Of a DNA stretch of 64,000 bases, positions 23,802 through 35,307 are shown in pieces. A program made the position numbers and the translations under genes. The notes under the pieces were generated by a model. That model was not told the origin of the DNA, made no database searches, and worked only from the letters and a program-made list of their open reading frames with translations. Position 1 is the stretch's first letter; every line of letters starts with the position of its first letter. This stretch comes from Kitagawia praeruptora. Taxonomy: Eukaryota > Streptophyta > Magnoliopsida > Apiales > Apiaceae. The stretch lies in the NCBI GenBank assembly GCA_037693485.1, contig CM075344.1, forward strand, positions 36,767,501 through 36,831,500, given 5' to 3'.

Positions 23802-26381
23802 TCAGTACCATTTTACATCATGAATAAACTTCTTTCTTTGGGCATAAGAAAATTCCGACGGGATGACATTGCTTACAAGATAGTTCACAATGTCTGCAAA
23901 CCATGGTTCTTCATTGTTCACCCCAAAAAGTTGCTCGTCAGGAAAAAATTCGTTGATGAGAGTTTTATCCGCTGAGTTACCGTGTTCCTCTAACCGAGAC
24001 AAGTGATCAGCCACCTGGTTCTCAGTACCCTTTCTATCCTTGATTTCCAAGTCGAATTCTTGAAGCAACAGAATCCAACGAATCAACCGTGGCTTAGCAT
24101 CTTTCTTCGACATTAGGTATCGAATGGCTGCATGATCTGTAAACACCACTACCTTAGTTCCGAGCAAATACGATCTGAATTTCTCGAAGCTATATACAAT
24201 AGCTAAGAGTTCCTTTTCTGTAGTAGTGTAATTCAGTTGTGCATCATTGAGAGTTCTGCTAGCATAGTAAATCACGTGAAACACTTTATTCTTCCGTTGA
24301 CCAAGAACAGCTCCCACTGCATAGTCACTTGCATCACACATTAATTCAAAAGGTTCACTCCAATCAGGTGCAGTGATAATGGGCGCAGTTGTCAATTTCT
24401 TCTTTAAGAGCTTGAATGCCTCCAAACAATCTTCACCAAATTTAAAAGGAATATCCTTTTCTAACAGATTGCACAAAGGTTTAGATATTTTCGAAAAATC
24501 TTGGATGAATCGCCGATAAAAACCCGCATGACCAAGAAAACTGCGAATTCCTTTAACTGAAATTGGTGGAGGGAGATTTCCAATCGTCTCCAACTTAGCC
24601 TTATCCACTTCCAGCCCCTTACCAGATACCTTGTGCCCAAGAATGATGCCTTCCTTTACCATGAAGTGACATTTTTCCCAGTTGAGTACTAGATTAGTCT
24701 CAACACATCGTTTCAGCACCATGCCTAGATTTTTGAGGCATTCATCAAATGATTTCCCAAAGACTGAGAAATCATCCATGAATACTTCCACATTGATACC
24801 AATCATATCCGAAAAAATTGCCATCATACACCTCTGAAAAGTAGCAGGTGCACCACAAAGTCCGAAAGGAACGCGTCGGAACGCAAAAGTGCCAAAAGGA
24901 CATGTGAAAGTTGTCTTCTCCTGATCTTCTGGAGTAATACCAATCTGATTATATCCTGAATAACCATCCAGCAAGCAATAGAATTCATGCCCAGCCAACC
25001 TGTCTAGCATTTGATCAATGAATGGAAGGGGAAAGTGATCCTTCCTTGTATCTTTGTTCAGCTTTCTGTAGTCCATGCAAATTCTCCACCCTGTAACTGT
25101 ACGAGTCGGAATGAGCTCGTTCTTTTCATTGGCAACTACTGTCATGCCTCCTTTCTTAGGCACACATTGCACTGGACTTACCCATGAACTGTCTGAAATG
25201 GGATAGATGATACCAGCATCTAGCCACTTGAGAATTTCTTTCTTTACCACTTCTTTCATGATAGGATTTAATCGCCTTTGGTGTTCTACTGTTGGTTTAC
25301 TCCCTTCTTCCAATGGAATTTTATGTTGACAATATGCGGGACTGATTCCTTTTAGATCCGCAACAGACCAACCAATGGCTGATTTGAATTCTCGAAGAAC
25401 TCTCAAGAGCTTGTCTTCCTCGGAGTCTGAAAGGTTAGCGGCAATAATCACAGGTAAAGTGGATTTTTCACCAAGGGAAGCATACCGTAAGTGATCCGGT
25501 AGTGGCTTGAGCTCTAGAGTTGGAGCTTCTTCGATAGACGGCTTTAATTGCTGATGTGGTCCTTTTAATTCTGGCAGTCCCAGCGATTCAACTGGTCTTT
25601 CAAATTTTCTTTGCCACGGCAAAGCATCCAGATATTGCAATTGTTCATCAATGTCATCTTCATCTAATGAATACTCCCCACTGAGGGCCTTTTCCAAAGT
25701 ATCATTCATGAGCGTGTGCCCTAACTTTTCTTGCACCGTAGACTCAATCAAGTCTATCTTCAGACACTGCTCTTCTTCTGTTGGGAATTTCATAGCTGTG
25801 AAAACATTGAAGGTGACAATTTGATCGTGCACCTTCATCGTCAGTTCCCCCTTTTGGACATCAATCAACGTTTGTCCTGTTGCTAAAAATGGCCTACCAA
25901 GAATGATGGGAATCTTCTTGTCCTCTTCGAAATCAAGAATGACAAAATCAGCAAGAAAGATGAGTTTGTCTACTTTCACCAACACATCTTCAACAACTCC
26001 CCTAGGATAGGTGATAGATCGATCAGCCAACTGAAGGGACATACTTGTCGGCTTTGGTTCAGGAAGACCAAGCTGCAAGAAAACCGAGTATGGCATAAGA
26101 TTGATACTTGCTCCCTGATCACATAAACATTTGTCGAAAGATAATCTCCCAATGGTGCATGGTATTGTAAAACTCCATGGATCTTTCAGCTTAGGCGGCA
26201 ACTTTTGCTGCAATACCGCACTACATTCTTCCATCAAAGCAACGGTCTCTAAGTCTTCAAGTTTTAATTTTCTCGAGAGAATGCCTTTCATGAATTTGGC
26301 ATAGCTTGGCATTTGTTCGAGAGCTTCAGCAAATGGAATGTTGATGTGTAATTTTTTAAAGACTTCAAGAAATTTGCCAAA
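23802..26381 (-). pseudogene. gypsy protease, reverse transcriptase and RNase H (pol)
   Basis: One open frame between in-frame stops at 26382-26384 (TAG) and 23802-23804 (TGA). Retroviral-type protease with a variant active-site motif CDQGASINLMP near residue 65; RT with LLDGYSGYNQIG, FGLCGAPATFQRCM and the catalytic FMDDFSVFG; RNase H with MCDASDYAVGAVLGQ and TTTEKELLAIVY. Both stops lie in the same frame as gag and integrase, so the polyprotein is a single frame broken by point mutations. Apart from these the sequence looks well preserved. Confidence 0.93.
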
Positions 26382-28031
26382 CTACTTGTCTAATTTTTGT
26401 TTTTGCACTCGTCGAGGAAATGGTGGAGGTGGGTAGACTTGCTCTTTTTGCTCGAGGATAGCTTGTTTAGGAGTTGGCATATTTTCTTTAATCTCCTCCT
26501 TTGATTCTGATATATTGCCCATGTCCTTTGTGTCTCCCAAATCTGCTTTTTCTGTTCCTTTGTCTGGCAGAATTTTTTTTGTATCTTTTAGCTCAGCATC
26601 CTCCGTGATTCTCCCTGATCTGAGAGTAATTGCTTTGATGTGCTCGTGATTATCCTTTTTCCCAGGATTAAGTTCAGTATCACTGGGGAGTGTTCCTTGT
26701 GGTCGGCTCATCATGAAACTAGCGAGTTGACTCAATTGAGTTTCCAGATTTTTAATGGAAGCCGCTTGGCTTTTTTGGCCCAACCACAATTCCTCTAATT
26801 CAGTCTTTTCATTCGAAGATTGTCCAGAATTTCAATAAGATTGTTGTTGTTGAAATCCTGGGGGCTGAAATTGTCTAGGAGCATATGGTTGTTGAAAATG
26901 TTGCCCCTGTTGTTGCTGGAATCCAGATGGATTATACTGCTTAGCTCCAAATGGCTGATGATTAGATTGTTGGTAGGGCTGATGTGATTGTTGTGCTCCT
27001 CCTTGATTATTGCTCCAACTGAAATTTGGATGATTTCGGTTGTTCGGATGGTAGGAATTTGGAGTTGGCTGTTGCTGTCTCTGGAAATTGCTTACGAACT
27101 GAACCGACTCGTTTGAGATGGCACATTGGTTTGATTCATGTGCGCCCGCACACAACTCACAAACACTAGCAATTTGATGAAATCCTTGTGCTGTCAAAGA
27201 GTCTACTTTCAATTTCAAAGCCTCTAGCTGAGCTGCTAAGGAAGTGGCTTTGTCGATATTAAGAATTCCTGCTACCTTCTGTTGTGGCATTCTCTGAGTT
27301 GGGTTTTGATATTCATTAGCTGCCATCATCTCGATAAGATCGTAGGCCTCCTCATAACTTTTAGCCCATAATGCTCCCCCTGAAGCTGCATCTACCATTG
27401 GCCTTGATTGCATTCCTAGCCCATTATAGAAACAATTTATGATCATCCAGTTTGGCATGCCATGATGTGGACATTGCCGAAGCATTTCTTTGTATCTCTC
27501 CCAAGCTTCACATAAAGTTTCACCAGACTGCTGAGAAAATTGAGTGATAGCATTCCTTATAGCTGCAGTCTTAGCCATGGGGAAGAATTTGCTAAGAAAC
27601 TTTTGAGCTAGATCAGCCCAAGTGGTGATAGATCCTGGTGGTAGAGAGTGTAGCCAACCCTTGGCTTTGTCTCTTAATGAAAACGGGAAGAGTCTCAACT
27701 TCACAGCATCATCTGACACATTGTTGAATCTGAATGTGTCGCATATTTCTATGAAGTTCCTGATGTGTAAGTTAGGATCTTCCGTTGCAGTTCCTCCGTA
27801 CTGTACTTGATTCTGCACCATCTGAATAGTACTGGATCTAATTTCAAAAGTAGGAGCCGTAATTGCTGGCCGAATGATGCTTGACTGGATGTCATCAATC
27901 TTCGGTTGCGAGTAGTCCATTAAAGCCCTTGCTGTTGCAGGTGCAACTACTTCGCCTTCTCCGTCCATCTTGTGAATATTTGCTTGTTCAAGTACTTGTT
28001 TGGCTTTTAATGCTTTAGAACGTGTTAGCAT
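26382..28031 (-). pseudogene. gypsy gag (in-frame TGA)
   Basis: Likely start at 28031 (MLTRSKALKAKQVLEQ), though the frame is open slightly further upstream. The retrotransposon gag domain is clear (LHIRNFIEICDTFRFNNVSD, LRLFPFSLRDKAKGWLHSLP, SKFFPMAKTAAIRNAI), followed by a Q/N-rich tail. A TGA at 26832-26834 interrupts the frame, which then continues to a TAG at 26382. No canonical CCHC knuckle is seen; a shorter cysteine pattern (CELCAGAHESNQC) lies near 27140. Confidence 0.9.
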
Positions 28032-28137
28032 AAAAATCCAAGTATCTGTACACAAATAATCACTTCACAACAAAATGTTCAAGTCAAACAAATTAACTTC
28101 TATTGTAGTAAAACACATAAACAAAAATAACACCGAG

Positions 28138-28155
28138 TCCCCGGCAGCGGCGCCA
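28138..28155 (-). promoter_or_regulatory. gypsy primer-binding site, tRNA-Asp type
   Basis: Minus strand TGGCGCCGCTGCCGGGGA, six bases from the 5' LTR. It is one base from the sequence complementary to plant tRNA-Asp, the primer commonly used by Athila/Tat elements. Confidence 0.85.
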
Positions 28156-28161
28156 AAAACT

Positions 28162-30448
28162 TGTTCGCTATTTTCTCTACGCAAGTATACGCAGTCCAAA
28201 AGTAATATAGGGAAATCAGGATCGTTCCCACGAAGACTCGGTTATTTTAGTAAATCTGTCTATTCAACAATGTTGGTTAATTATAGAAGCATGAACGAAC
28301 TAAAATGGTTTATTTGCAGATACAATTAACTAATGAAGTAACGGCTAATTTGTTTAAAATAATATGATAGAGGCATGGGGTCCTAATTTCATGAATGTTT
28401 TAGCTCTATTAACTATCAAGAATTAATGTGTTACAATTGTTAAGAAAGCTAGCGGGAACACGACACTAATATGAGCCATCTTTCAATTAACTCACACCAT
28501 TCCAAATAAACATCCACAAAAGAGATAGAAGTTATAAGGGCATCAATTATATCCAAAACACTATATGTCTATGTGAATGGGTGATACAATCGATTTAATT
28601 ACAAGTTCCGCAATTAACTACATAGGGGAATAATGTTCTTTCGAAACTATAATCCGAAATGCGGAGAAGCCGACATACCTATGCTAGCATGGCAAACCCT
28701 AAATCTCTAAATCCACTTTCGCAATCATTAGAGATTTGGCACAATAGATGTTAGCTATTCATCTATATTCAATTAAAACAACCATGCAAGGCAATCTTAT
28801 ATAGAAATTGTAAACACAAATTATCTATCAATTTAACATGAGCATTAACAATTCATTACATTAGAACCCCATGAAAGTGTTTAGTTCATAATTAAACTAG
28901 GCACCTTTATGGAATTAAATAAAATCATGGTAGAAAATTTTATAAATTAATTAAGAATTTACGAAAAATTTAAAAATAAAAATAAAAGAAATATAACCTA
29001 TAACATCTAATAATAACGGAGCTAATAATAAAGGAGCAGAGAGTTAACAAAAATATAAAATAACGAAACAAATTATTACACTACAAGGAATTTAACACGG
29101 CATTTAATAAAGTAAACAAAAGAAAAGTTAAGTAAATTAACTTACCTGCTGTTGCTCCAGGAAATGGTCGGCTGAAACAAAAATCTCTCTCCCTGGTTCG
29201 CGCGTGTAGTCCACGATGCCACTCTCACCCTTCCGCGCGTGGCGCGCACGCGCCAGCCTTGCTGAGAGAAATTGTCCGCGTGCTTGGCAATTGTCACTTG
29301 CTGTGTGTGTTGATAGAATTCAAAGTCCCTCCTGTTGCTGATTATTTCGTTCCTTCCAACAAATAAAAAGAGGCCCACTAATAATTCCCTTAATTCTTCA
29401 ACCAAAATATAAAATTTACACTAATTTTATAAAAATTTAAAATGTATAAAATAAAATAAAATTACAGAAATTCGAAGTGTATAAATTAACTGATTTGCAG
29501 AAAATTTTAAGTATATAAAATATAATAAAATTCTAGAGAATTAAAATGTATAAAATGATCTGTTTATAAAAAGAATTTGCTGAATTTGGATACAAGAGTG
29601 TTTGCTTCAGAGAGAATGATTGATTCGTCCCTGGGTAATCTGTGTCCAATTAATTCCCTACAATCTATTTATAAACATTAAGCAACACACCTACTACATA
29701 ACACAAAGTCAGATGATTAAAAAGTCTACTGCCTAATTCTAACAACTCTCCAGACAATTGCAAAGCCAATTTGGAATTCTTTTCCGCAACTGGCGGTAAT
29801 TGACTTTTAATATCAGCTCCGTAGAAATGCTTTTTAACCCGCACAACTTATAATCTTTAATTAATAAATAATTATTTTAATCCAGAAATTATAAAAATAA
29901 ATATCTAATATTATTAGATATTTATAAATATAATTTTCTAAATTAATAAAATTATTTAATAATATAAATAATTCTTTATTTTCTAAGCTGCGGTCTCTGG
30001 TCGTCTGGAACCGGACTCCTTTTGCTTAACAGAAAATATATCAATTCCAACCGGGGTTCCAGCTTTAAGAAAATATCACTTTCCATATTTTTGTGATAAT
30101 TCTTATTTCTTCATTGCTCGTCCAGATGCAAGTTACGGTCTCTTAAGGCTCTAAAACCGGACTCCTTTTGCTTAGAAAAAAATATAACAATTCCAACCGG
30201 GGTTTCAGCATTAAGAATATATCACTCAGAATTTCTTTATGATAATTCCTTTTTCTCGTAGCCAGTCCATCTGAGCCAGAAATCCACCGTCTTTTAACCT
30301 TTTATCGCCAGGATACCTGAAATTTCGAGTTCTACACAACAAATACCGAAAGAACAAAAACGAATTAAAAGACACCACATACTTAAGGATAAATCACCAA
30401 TCTAGGCTCAATTAGTGCATAATAAGTGGATATAAAATCCACTTATCA
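28162..30448 (-). repeat. gypsy 5' LTR
   Basis: 2287 bp, about 99.3% identical by eye to the LTR at 18568-20854 and with no length difference. Confidence 0.93.
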
Positions 30449-30453
30449 GGAAG

Positions 30454-30886
30454 TTCCCGGGAAAGTTTCTCAAGAAGAGGCCGCGGAGGAAGCTCTGCAG
30501 ATTGTTGAATATGATAAATAATTACGGAAAATTCCCAGGTAAAATCGAAACTATTACCATGTACAGATCTCAAGACCTCATATGCAACACTGACAATGTA
30601 TATGGCTAGAGGACAATCATGTTTTTATATAAAAAGGTAAACTGCAGCTCATAAGGTTTAATATTTAATCAAAACCAGTTCTATTTAGCAAAGATTAAGT
30701 ATAAAATCACAAAAATATAACACTGCAACAAAAATAGTATTTAAACAACTTATACACGCAATTTTGAGTGGGAGGCTGAACAAATGAGTTACATCAGGCA
30801 AAGAGAAGCGTTTGACAACCTTGATTGCATCCCCAACAACATAAACCTTAAAGAGGACACCACCTACAAGCACAAGAGGTTTTAGA
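30454..30886. other. CACTA interior right of the gypsy insertion
   Basis: Mostly AT-rich. The minus strand across the gypsy insertion point has a short open stretch (QQSAELPPRPLLEKLSRELP, near 30510-30450) that could be an exon remnant. I cannot assign it. Confidence 0.3.
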
Positions 30887-31199
30887 TGTTAGAATATAAT
30901 ATAGATCCATATAAGGCCTTCCTCTAACACCTTAAGGTTTTAGATGAGTTGGTTACTTAACATGGTATCAGAGCTCAGGCATGCAGATATCCCAGGTTCG
31001 ACTCTCTGCGACCCCCAATATTCTCACAATTTATTTCGGACACGAAGGCAAATTTATGCCCCAAAGATGGGCGCCCGTGATCCACTCTCGACCCAAAAAA
31101 TGAGCTTTCGAGTGAGGGGGAGTGTTAGAATATAATATAAGATCCATATAAGGTCTTCCTCTAACACCTTAAGATTTTAGATGAGTTGGTTACTTAACA
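30887..31199 (+). mobile_element. TRIM retrotransposon, complete
   Basis: Two LTRs of 76-77 bp (30887-30962 and 31123-31199), both TGTTAGAATATAATAT to TACTTAACA. The first is followed directly by TGGTATCAGAGC (30963-30974), the methionine primer-binding site, and the second is preceded by a purine tract (GTGAGGGGGAG). The interior is 160 bp and non-coding. It depends on other elements for movement. I could not find a clean target duplication. A truncated relative lies at 11867-12060. Confidence 0.88.
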
Positions 31200-31312
31200 G
31201 ATTTTGCCTTCACAGAGCAGCCAAAGCATTATGCACATCAATTACTACAGCTGCACATACTAGCATACTACCATACCATGATTCACGAATTCCTGAAGAA
31301 TGAGGGGAGGTT

Positions 31313-31642
31313 CTAGCATCTCGAGTGAGTAACAATCATAATCCAATCATAATCGCAGATATTACATGTATCATCATTTGGGTCGTCACCATCAACATCA
31401 GCACTACAAAATGTGATTGGATCAGATTCCACTTGTTTATTCCATGAATTCACTAAGCACTGGGAAAGAGACAATTCCGACCCTATATACATATCATTAA
31501 ATGGGTGAGAGTCAGGTGACACACTAGTCCCAGTGTGGGATAGAAATTCGGAAATTGCTACAACATTATTACAGAAACCACAAAGAATTCCATCTCTGGT
31601 AATCTTTTTAATTTCGATATTTTCAAAATTTGAACTAGACAT
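31313..31642 (-). pseudogene. captured fragment of an IDM1-like PHD-finger/acetyltransferase gene
   Basis: A minus-strand open segment reads KITRDGILCGFCNNVVAIS, then SLSQCLVNSWNKQ and ADVDGDDPNDDTCNIC. This corresponds to the region just before and into the first cysteines of the PHD finger in plant IDM1-type proteins (PHD finger plus GNAT-like domain, chromatin-bound histone acetyltransferases). The match stops inside the PHD finger after CNIC; the rest of the finger and the acetyltransferase are absent. A possible splice acceptor (CTGCTCAG) precedes the segment at about 31648. It lies inside the CACTA element, so it was probably captured with intron sequence. The frame is unbroken over about 80 recognisable codons. 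Family recognition is from memory of the motif pattern. Confidence 0.68.
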
Positions 31643-31779
31643 ACCTGAGCAGGAAGACGCAGAGAAGCAGATAACAAGGACTCATTCTTAATTCCAGCAG
31701 AATAAAAAATAGCAAAATCAATTTTCAGAATTAGCACGACTAAAGTGAGTTTCGAGAATATGCATAAGTACACATGAAC

Positions 31780-31918
31780 AAATACAGAGAGATACATAGA
31801 GAGACATAGACAGGAGGAGAGAGATACAGAGGGAGAGGTGCAGAGAGAGAGGGGAGATACAGAGAGATATAGAGGGAGGGGGAGAGCGAGGCCGAGAGAC
31901 AGAGAGAGGGGGAAAAAG
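31780..31918. repeat. GA-rich simple repeat
   Basis: Imperfect (GAGA)n with interspersed TACAGAGAGA units. Apparent serine/leucine-rich frames on the minus strand come from this repeat. Confidence 0.85.
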
Positions 31919-32581
31919 AGGTCAAACTAAGTAGAAAATACATAAAGTATACACAAATGGAAGCCTATAAAGAGAGATCTATACCTTCGATTAACCAAAC
32001 ACCTTTGAATCAAACTTCGATTAACAGCTCATACTCGAATCTTTGTTGATAAAGAGGTCTGGATTGGGCTTTTTTTAGGACGGTTTTGGGGAGTGTGACG
32101 GTGATAACTGAGATGCGGTGGATCGTGAAGAGGGATGTGTGTGGTAGATCCGGTCATTTTTGCTACCCTTTTTGACGATTTGGATCCCTAACCGAAACCC
32201 TAAATCGCCCTTTCTTTCTGAGGTTTGAGAGTGCGGCTGCCTTTTGTGAGACTGAGAGTGTATGCACTATTCTTTCCCTTTAGAGAATTATTGTCCAAAT
32301 TTTAGGCGGTATAATTGCCGCTCAGCTCATACTGTTTTTTTTTTCTTTTGTACGAATTTTTTAAAACTATTTTTAAACAAAATATTTCAATTTTAGATAA
32401 TTCAAAAAAATATCATTTTTATTCCTATTAATATTTTTAATATAATAAATAAATTCATTTCACAATTTTTTTAATGTTTTATGTAAAATTTATTTATTTT
32501 TAATTTAAAATATTAATATTTTTATGTAAAATGTTTTATGTGAATTATTTTTAATTTTTTAAAAAAAATTAAAAATTAGTC
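31919..32581. other. CACTA interior without genes
   Basis: Contains a telobox-like AACCCTAAA-type site (CGAAACCCTAAATCG near 32200), a motif common near plant transcription starts, followed by very AT-rich sequence. It could be the promoter side of the captured gene or of a lost transposase. No gene is supported. Confidence 0.35.
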
Positions 32582-32961
32582 ATGCGGGCCCCACTGCCAC
32601 ATCAGCTACCACGTCAGCAAGGGGTGGGACCCACTGCCACGTCAGCAGGGGTGGGTCCCACCTGCCACATCAGCAGGGGCCCAATGCCATGTCAGCAAAA
32701 GCCCAATCAGTAGTGTGGGTCCACTGCCACGTCGTCGCACAGTCAGTATTGCCCAGTCAGCATTACAATATAAAATAAAATAAAATAAAAAATACATGAT
32801 AGTGTAATACATTATAAAACATCTACGGTAACACTTTTGAAGTCTACGCTAACACAAATACTAGGTGTTATAGTAGGTAAGGATGAAAATAGCTACGGCA
32901 TCACTTTTTCAAATGGCAACACCTTGCAAAAGTGTTGTAGAAAGTCATCTATGGCGTAGTG
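32582..32961. repeat. CACTA right subterminal region
   Basis: Several units with the theme GGGACCCACTGCCACGTCAGC (32582-32750), then inverted TACGGCAACAC-type motifs (32820-32940) and the terminal repeat (32948-32961). ACGT cores are present, but the units differ from the CACGTG units of the left end. Confidence 0.82.
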
Positions 32962-33834
32962 ATTCCTTAGGCATATTCTTGCTCTTTAGCATGCTTCGAG
33001 CCATATTAAGAATGCTTCTATTTTTTCTTTCGGCGACTCCATTTTGTTGAGGTGATCTTGGCACCGTTGCGGGTCGTTTTATTCCATGATCTTCATAAAA
33101 TTTTAAGAACTTCTTTGAATTGAATTCGCCTCCTCGATCCGAACGGATAGCCTTTATTTGATACTTGCTCTCTTTTTCAACTTGAGCTTTGAATTTTTTG
33201 AAGCATTCAAAAACTTGAGACTTCTCTTTGAGAAAGTACACCCATGTCTTGCGGCTAAAATCATCAATGAATAATAAGAAGTAACGATTCTTACTAAAAG
33301 TGGAGGATTAAAAGGCCCACATACATCCGAATGGATAAGTTCAAGTGGCTCTATTGCTCTTGTCATAGACTCCTTTGGAAAACTCCTCCTTGATTGCTTT
33401 CCGAAGAGACATCCTTCACAAATTTGATTTGGGTGATTGATGTGAGGCAAGCCATTCACCATGTGCTTTTTTGAGAGTGAATTTAGTCCTTCAAAATTTA
33501 AGTGCCCAAACCTAAGATGCCAAAACCAAGAAGAATCTCCAACACAAGCCTTTAAACATTTTGCAACATCATTTTGAATTTTGAGAATAAACATACGATT
33601 CTTGGTCATAGGCACTTTAGCAATTAAATTATCAAAAGAATCTCTCAAGTTAAGAAATCCATCTTTCATGACGATGGTGTAGCCTTTCTCCATAAGTTGC
33701 CCCAAACTCAAGATATTATTTTTCATACTAGGAACATAATAAACACTTGAAATAAAATCATGATCTCCATTTTTCAAGCGAATTAAGATGTTACCTTTGC
33801 CTTTGATGGGCACTCCCGAAAGTGACTTTGCCAT
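32962..33834 (-). pseudogene. Copia-B integrase, N-terminal and core part
   Basis: Reads GAG pre-integrase (WHLRFGHLNFEGLNSLSKKH, CEGCLFGKQSRRSFPKE), then the core (IHSDVCGPF; IRSDRGGEFNSKKF; SPQQNGVAERKNRSILNMAR). Frame is lost near 33300, between the two parts. The last codons before the CACTA insertion join the segment at 16159 in the same protein, which confirms the insertion point. Confidence 0.9.
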
Positions 33835-34918
33835 TCACATTCACATTTTCATCGAGATCCATGAACAAATTTTTATTTCCACACATATGATAACTTGCGC
33901 CACTATCAAGATACCATGAATTGTCTCCACAATTTTCTTCTCCTTTTTGTGCTAGAAGCAAAGTGGGCTCGTTGCCTTTGTCTTCAACAAAATTAGCTTT
34001 ATCCTCAACTTGATTTTGAGAAGTGCGGCACTCGGAAGCATAGTGACCATATTTTTGACAATTATAACACTTAACATTTGATTTGTCATACCTTGAAGTG
34101 TACCTTCCTCTTCCACGGCCTCTTGAATTTCTTGTCTCGTACATTTTCACACCTTTTTTATTTTCCTCCCTTTGTTGGCCACGTCCACGTCCATATACCA
34201 ATCCTCGTCCACGTCCTCTTCCACGACCTCTTTGCACCCTTGTGTTTCTTCCATCATTATCTTTAAAAGATAATTTTGCTTGTAAGGCTTGTTCAATTTG
34301 CTCATTCCTTTTTAACATTTTTTCTTCATGGGCTTGTAGTGAACCCATGAGCTCATCAATCGTCATTTCATCTATATCTTTTGCTTCCTCAATTGCCATA
34401 ACTTTGTAATCAAATTTAGAATCAAGTGAACGAAGAATTTTTTCGATAACATGAACATCACTTACCTCTTTTCCATTGCTTTTCATTTGGTTGACAACGG
34501 TCAAGACCCTAAAAAAATAATCCGAGATTGATTCGGATTCCTTCATTCGCAATGCCTCAAACTCGCCACGAAGTGTTTGTAGTCGAACTCTCTTCACTTT
34601 GGTATCTCCACTAAAAGAAGCTTTGAGAGTATCCCAAACTTTCTTTGATGTTGTTGCGGAAGCTACCTTTTGTAACATGGAATCATCCAAACATTGATGA
34701 ATGATCATGATCGCCTTTTGATCCTTCTTTCTTTGGGCTTGTAGTTGATCTCTTTGAGCTTGATCTAAATTTGCTTCATTTTCGGGCACCACAAATCCTT
34801 TCTCCACAATATCCCACACATCACTTGCTCCAAGGATCGCCTTCATACGGATGCACCAATTCTCATAGTTGTCTTTGGTGAATTTTGGCATTTGCCATTG
34901 AGACATTCCATTCGCCAT
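33791..34918 (-). pseudogene. Copia-B gag and protease
   Basis: Start at the ATG at 34918 (MANGMSQWQMPKFTKDNYEN). A UBN2-type gag, an RG-rich stretch (GRGRGRGRG, near 34230-34180), the zinc knuckle CYNCQKYGHYASEC (about 34060) and the protease motif YLDSGASYHMC (about 33900) follow in one frame. The frame ends near 33791 and integrase continues in another, so a small frameshift separates them. Gag itself looks intact over about 360 codons. Confidence 0.9.
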
Positions 34919-34974
34919 GATCTCCTTCTTCTTGGAAAAACACAAGCCTTCTTTGAAGACAAGTAGAACCTTTG

Positions 34975-34987
34975 GCTCTTGATACCA
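34975..34987 (-). promoter_or_regulatory. Copia-B primer-binding site
   Basis: Minus strand TGGTATCAAGAGC, the variant common in this type of copia element, just inside the 5' LTR. Confidence 0.85.
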
Positions 34988-34993
34988 CTTTTT

Positions 34994-35307
34994 TGGAAGA
35001 AAGGATATCACACTAACTCACACAACTCAATTTAGGAGAAGAAGTATTTTGTATAAAATGTATTTACTTGGAATGACTTGATTAGAAATGACTTGGTACA
35101 AGACTTTATATAGGACTCCATAGAAGGATCTACACACTTACTTAAATACTAGATTACTAGAACTTTCTATGGATAGTTCTAGAGATTACATGCATCTAGA
35201 CTAATACATTGAACATAGAAAAGACCAATACATGTATCAAGAATAATCTAGAATCACCCACACACTTCTACTATTTTATGAGTCAAAATTATATTTTATT
35301 TTTAACA
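34994..35307 (-). repeat. Copia-B 5' LTR (314 bp)
   Basis: Differs from the solo LTR (13217-13530) at about three sites. It ends TTTTTAACA and is followed by AAAAT, the target duplication. Confidence 0.92.

Larger units (their letters stand above)
18568..30448 (-). mobile_element. Ty3/gypsy element (Athila/Tat-like), complete, with two 2287 bp LTRs
   Basis: Equal-length LTRs at 18568-20854 and 28162-30448, target duplication GGAAG (18563-18567 and 30449-30453), a tRNA-Asp-type primer-binding site and a G-rich polypurine tract beside the left LTR (about 20855-20870). Domain order gag-PR-RT-RNase H-IN is that of Ty3/gypsy. I counted about 16 substitutions and no indels between the LTRs, roughly 0.7%, which indicates a recent insertion. 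A 1.8 kb stretch between integrase and the 3' LTR, where Athila-type elements may keep an env-like gene, is non-coding here. Confidence 0.94.
16160..32961 (-). mobile_element. CACTA (En/Spm) transposon, non-autonomous, carrying a nested gypsy element
   Basis: Both ends carry the same 14 bp inverted repeat CACTACGCCATAGA, flanked by ATT on each side; a 3 bp duplication is the rule for this superfamily. Subterminal repeats with the theme TACGGCAACACTTTT occur at both ends in both orientations. Its own sequence is 16160-18567 and 30449-32961, about 4.9 kb. The only transposon-coding remnant is a degenerate Ptta/En/Spm-type C-terminus (16928-17136). No Transposase_21 (TNPD-like) gene is present, so it could move only with outside help. 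It also carries a captured host-gene fragment (31313-31642). Confidence 0.93.
14024..35307 (-). mobile_element. Copia-B: Ty1/copia element split by a CACTA transposon
   Basis: A 30 bp LTR tail (14024-14053) and polypurine tract (14054-14066) mark the 3' end on the minus strand. RNase H, RT and the integrase C-terminus follow to 16159. The rest of integrase, protease and gag lie at 32962-34918, the primer-binding site at 34975-34987 and the complete 5' LTR at 34994-35307. The integrase frame resumes across the 16.8 kb CACTA insertion, whose target duplication is ATT (16157-16159 and 32962-32964). Confidence 0.93.

Noticed and set aside
14024..35307. Reading Copia-B as two separate copia elements
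   Set aside because: The integrase frame continues across the CACTA insertion with an exact ATT duplication, and there is one primer site and one polypurine tract.
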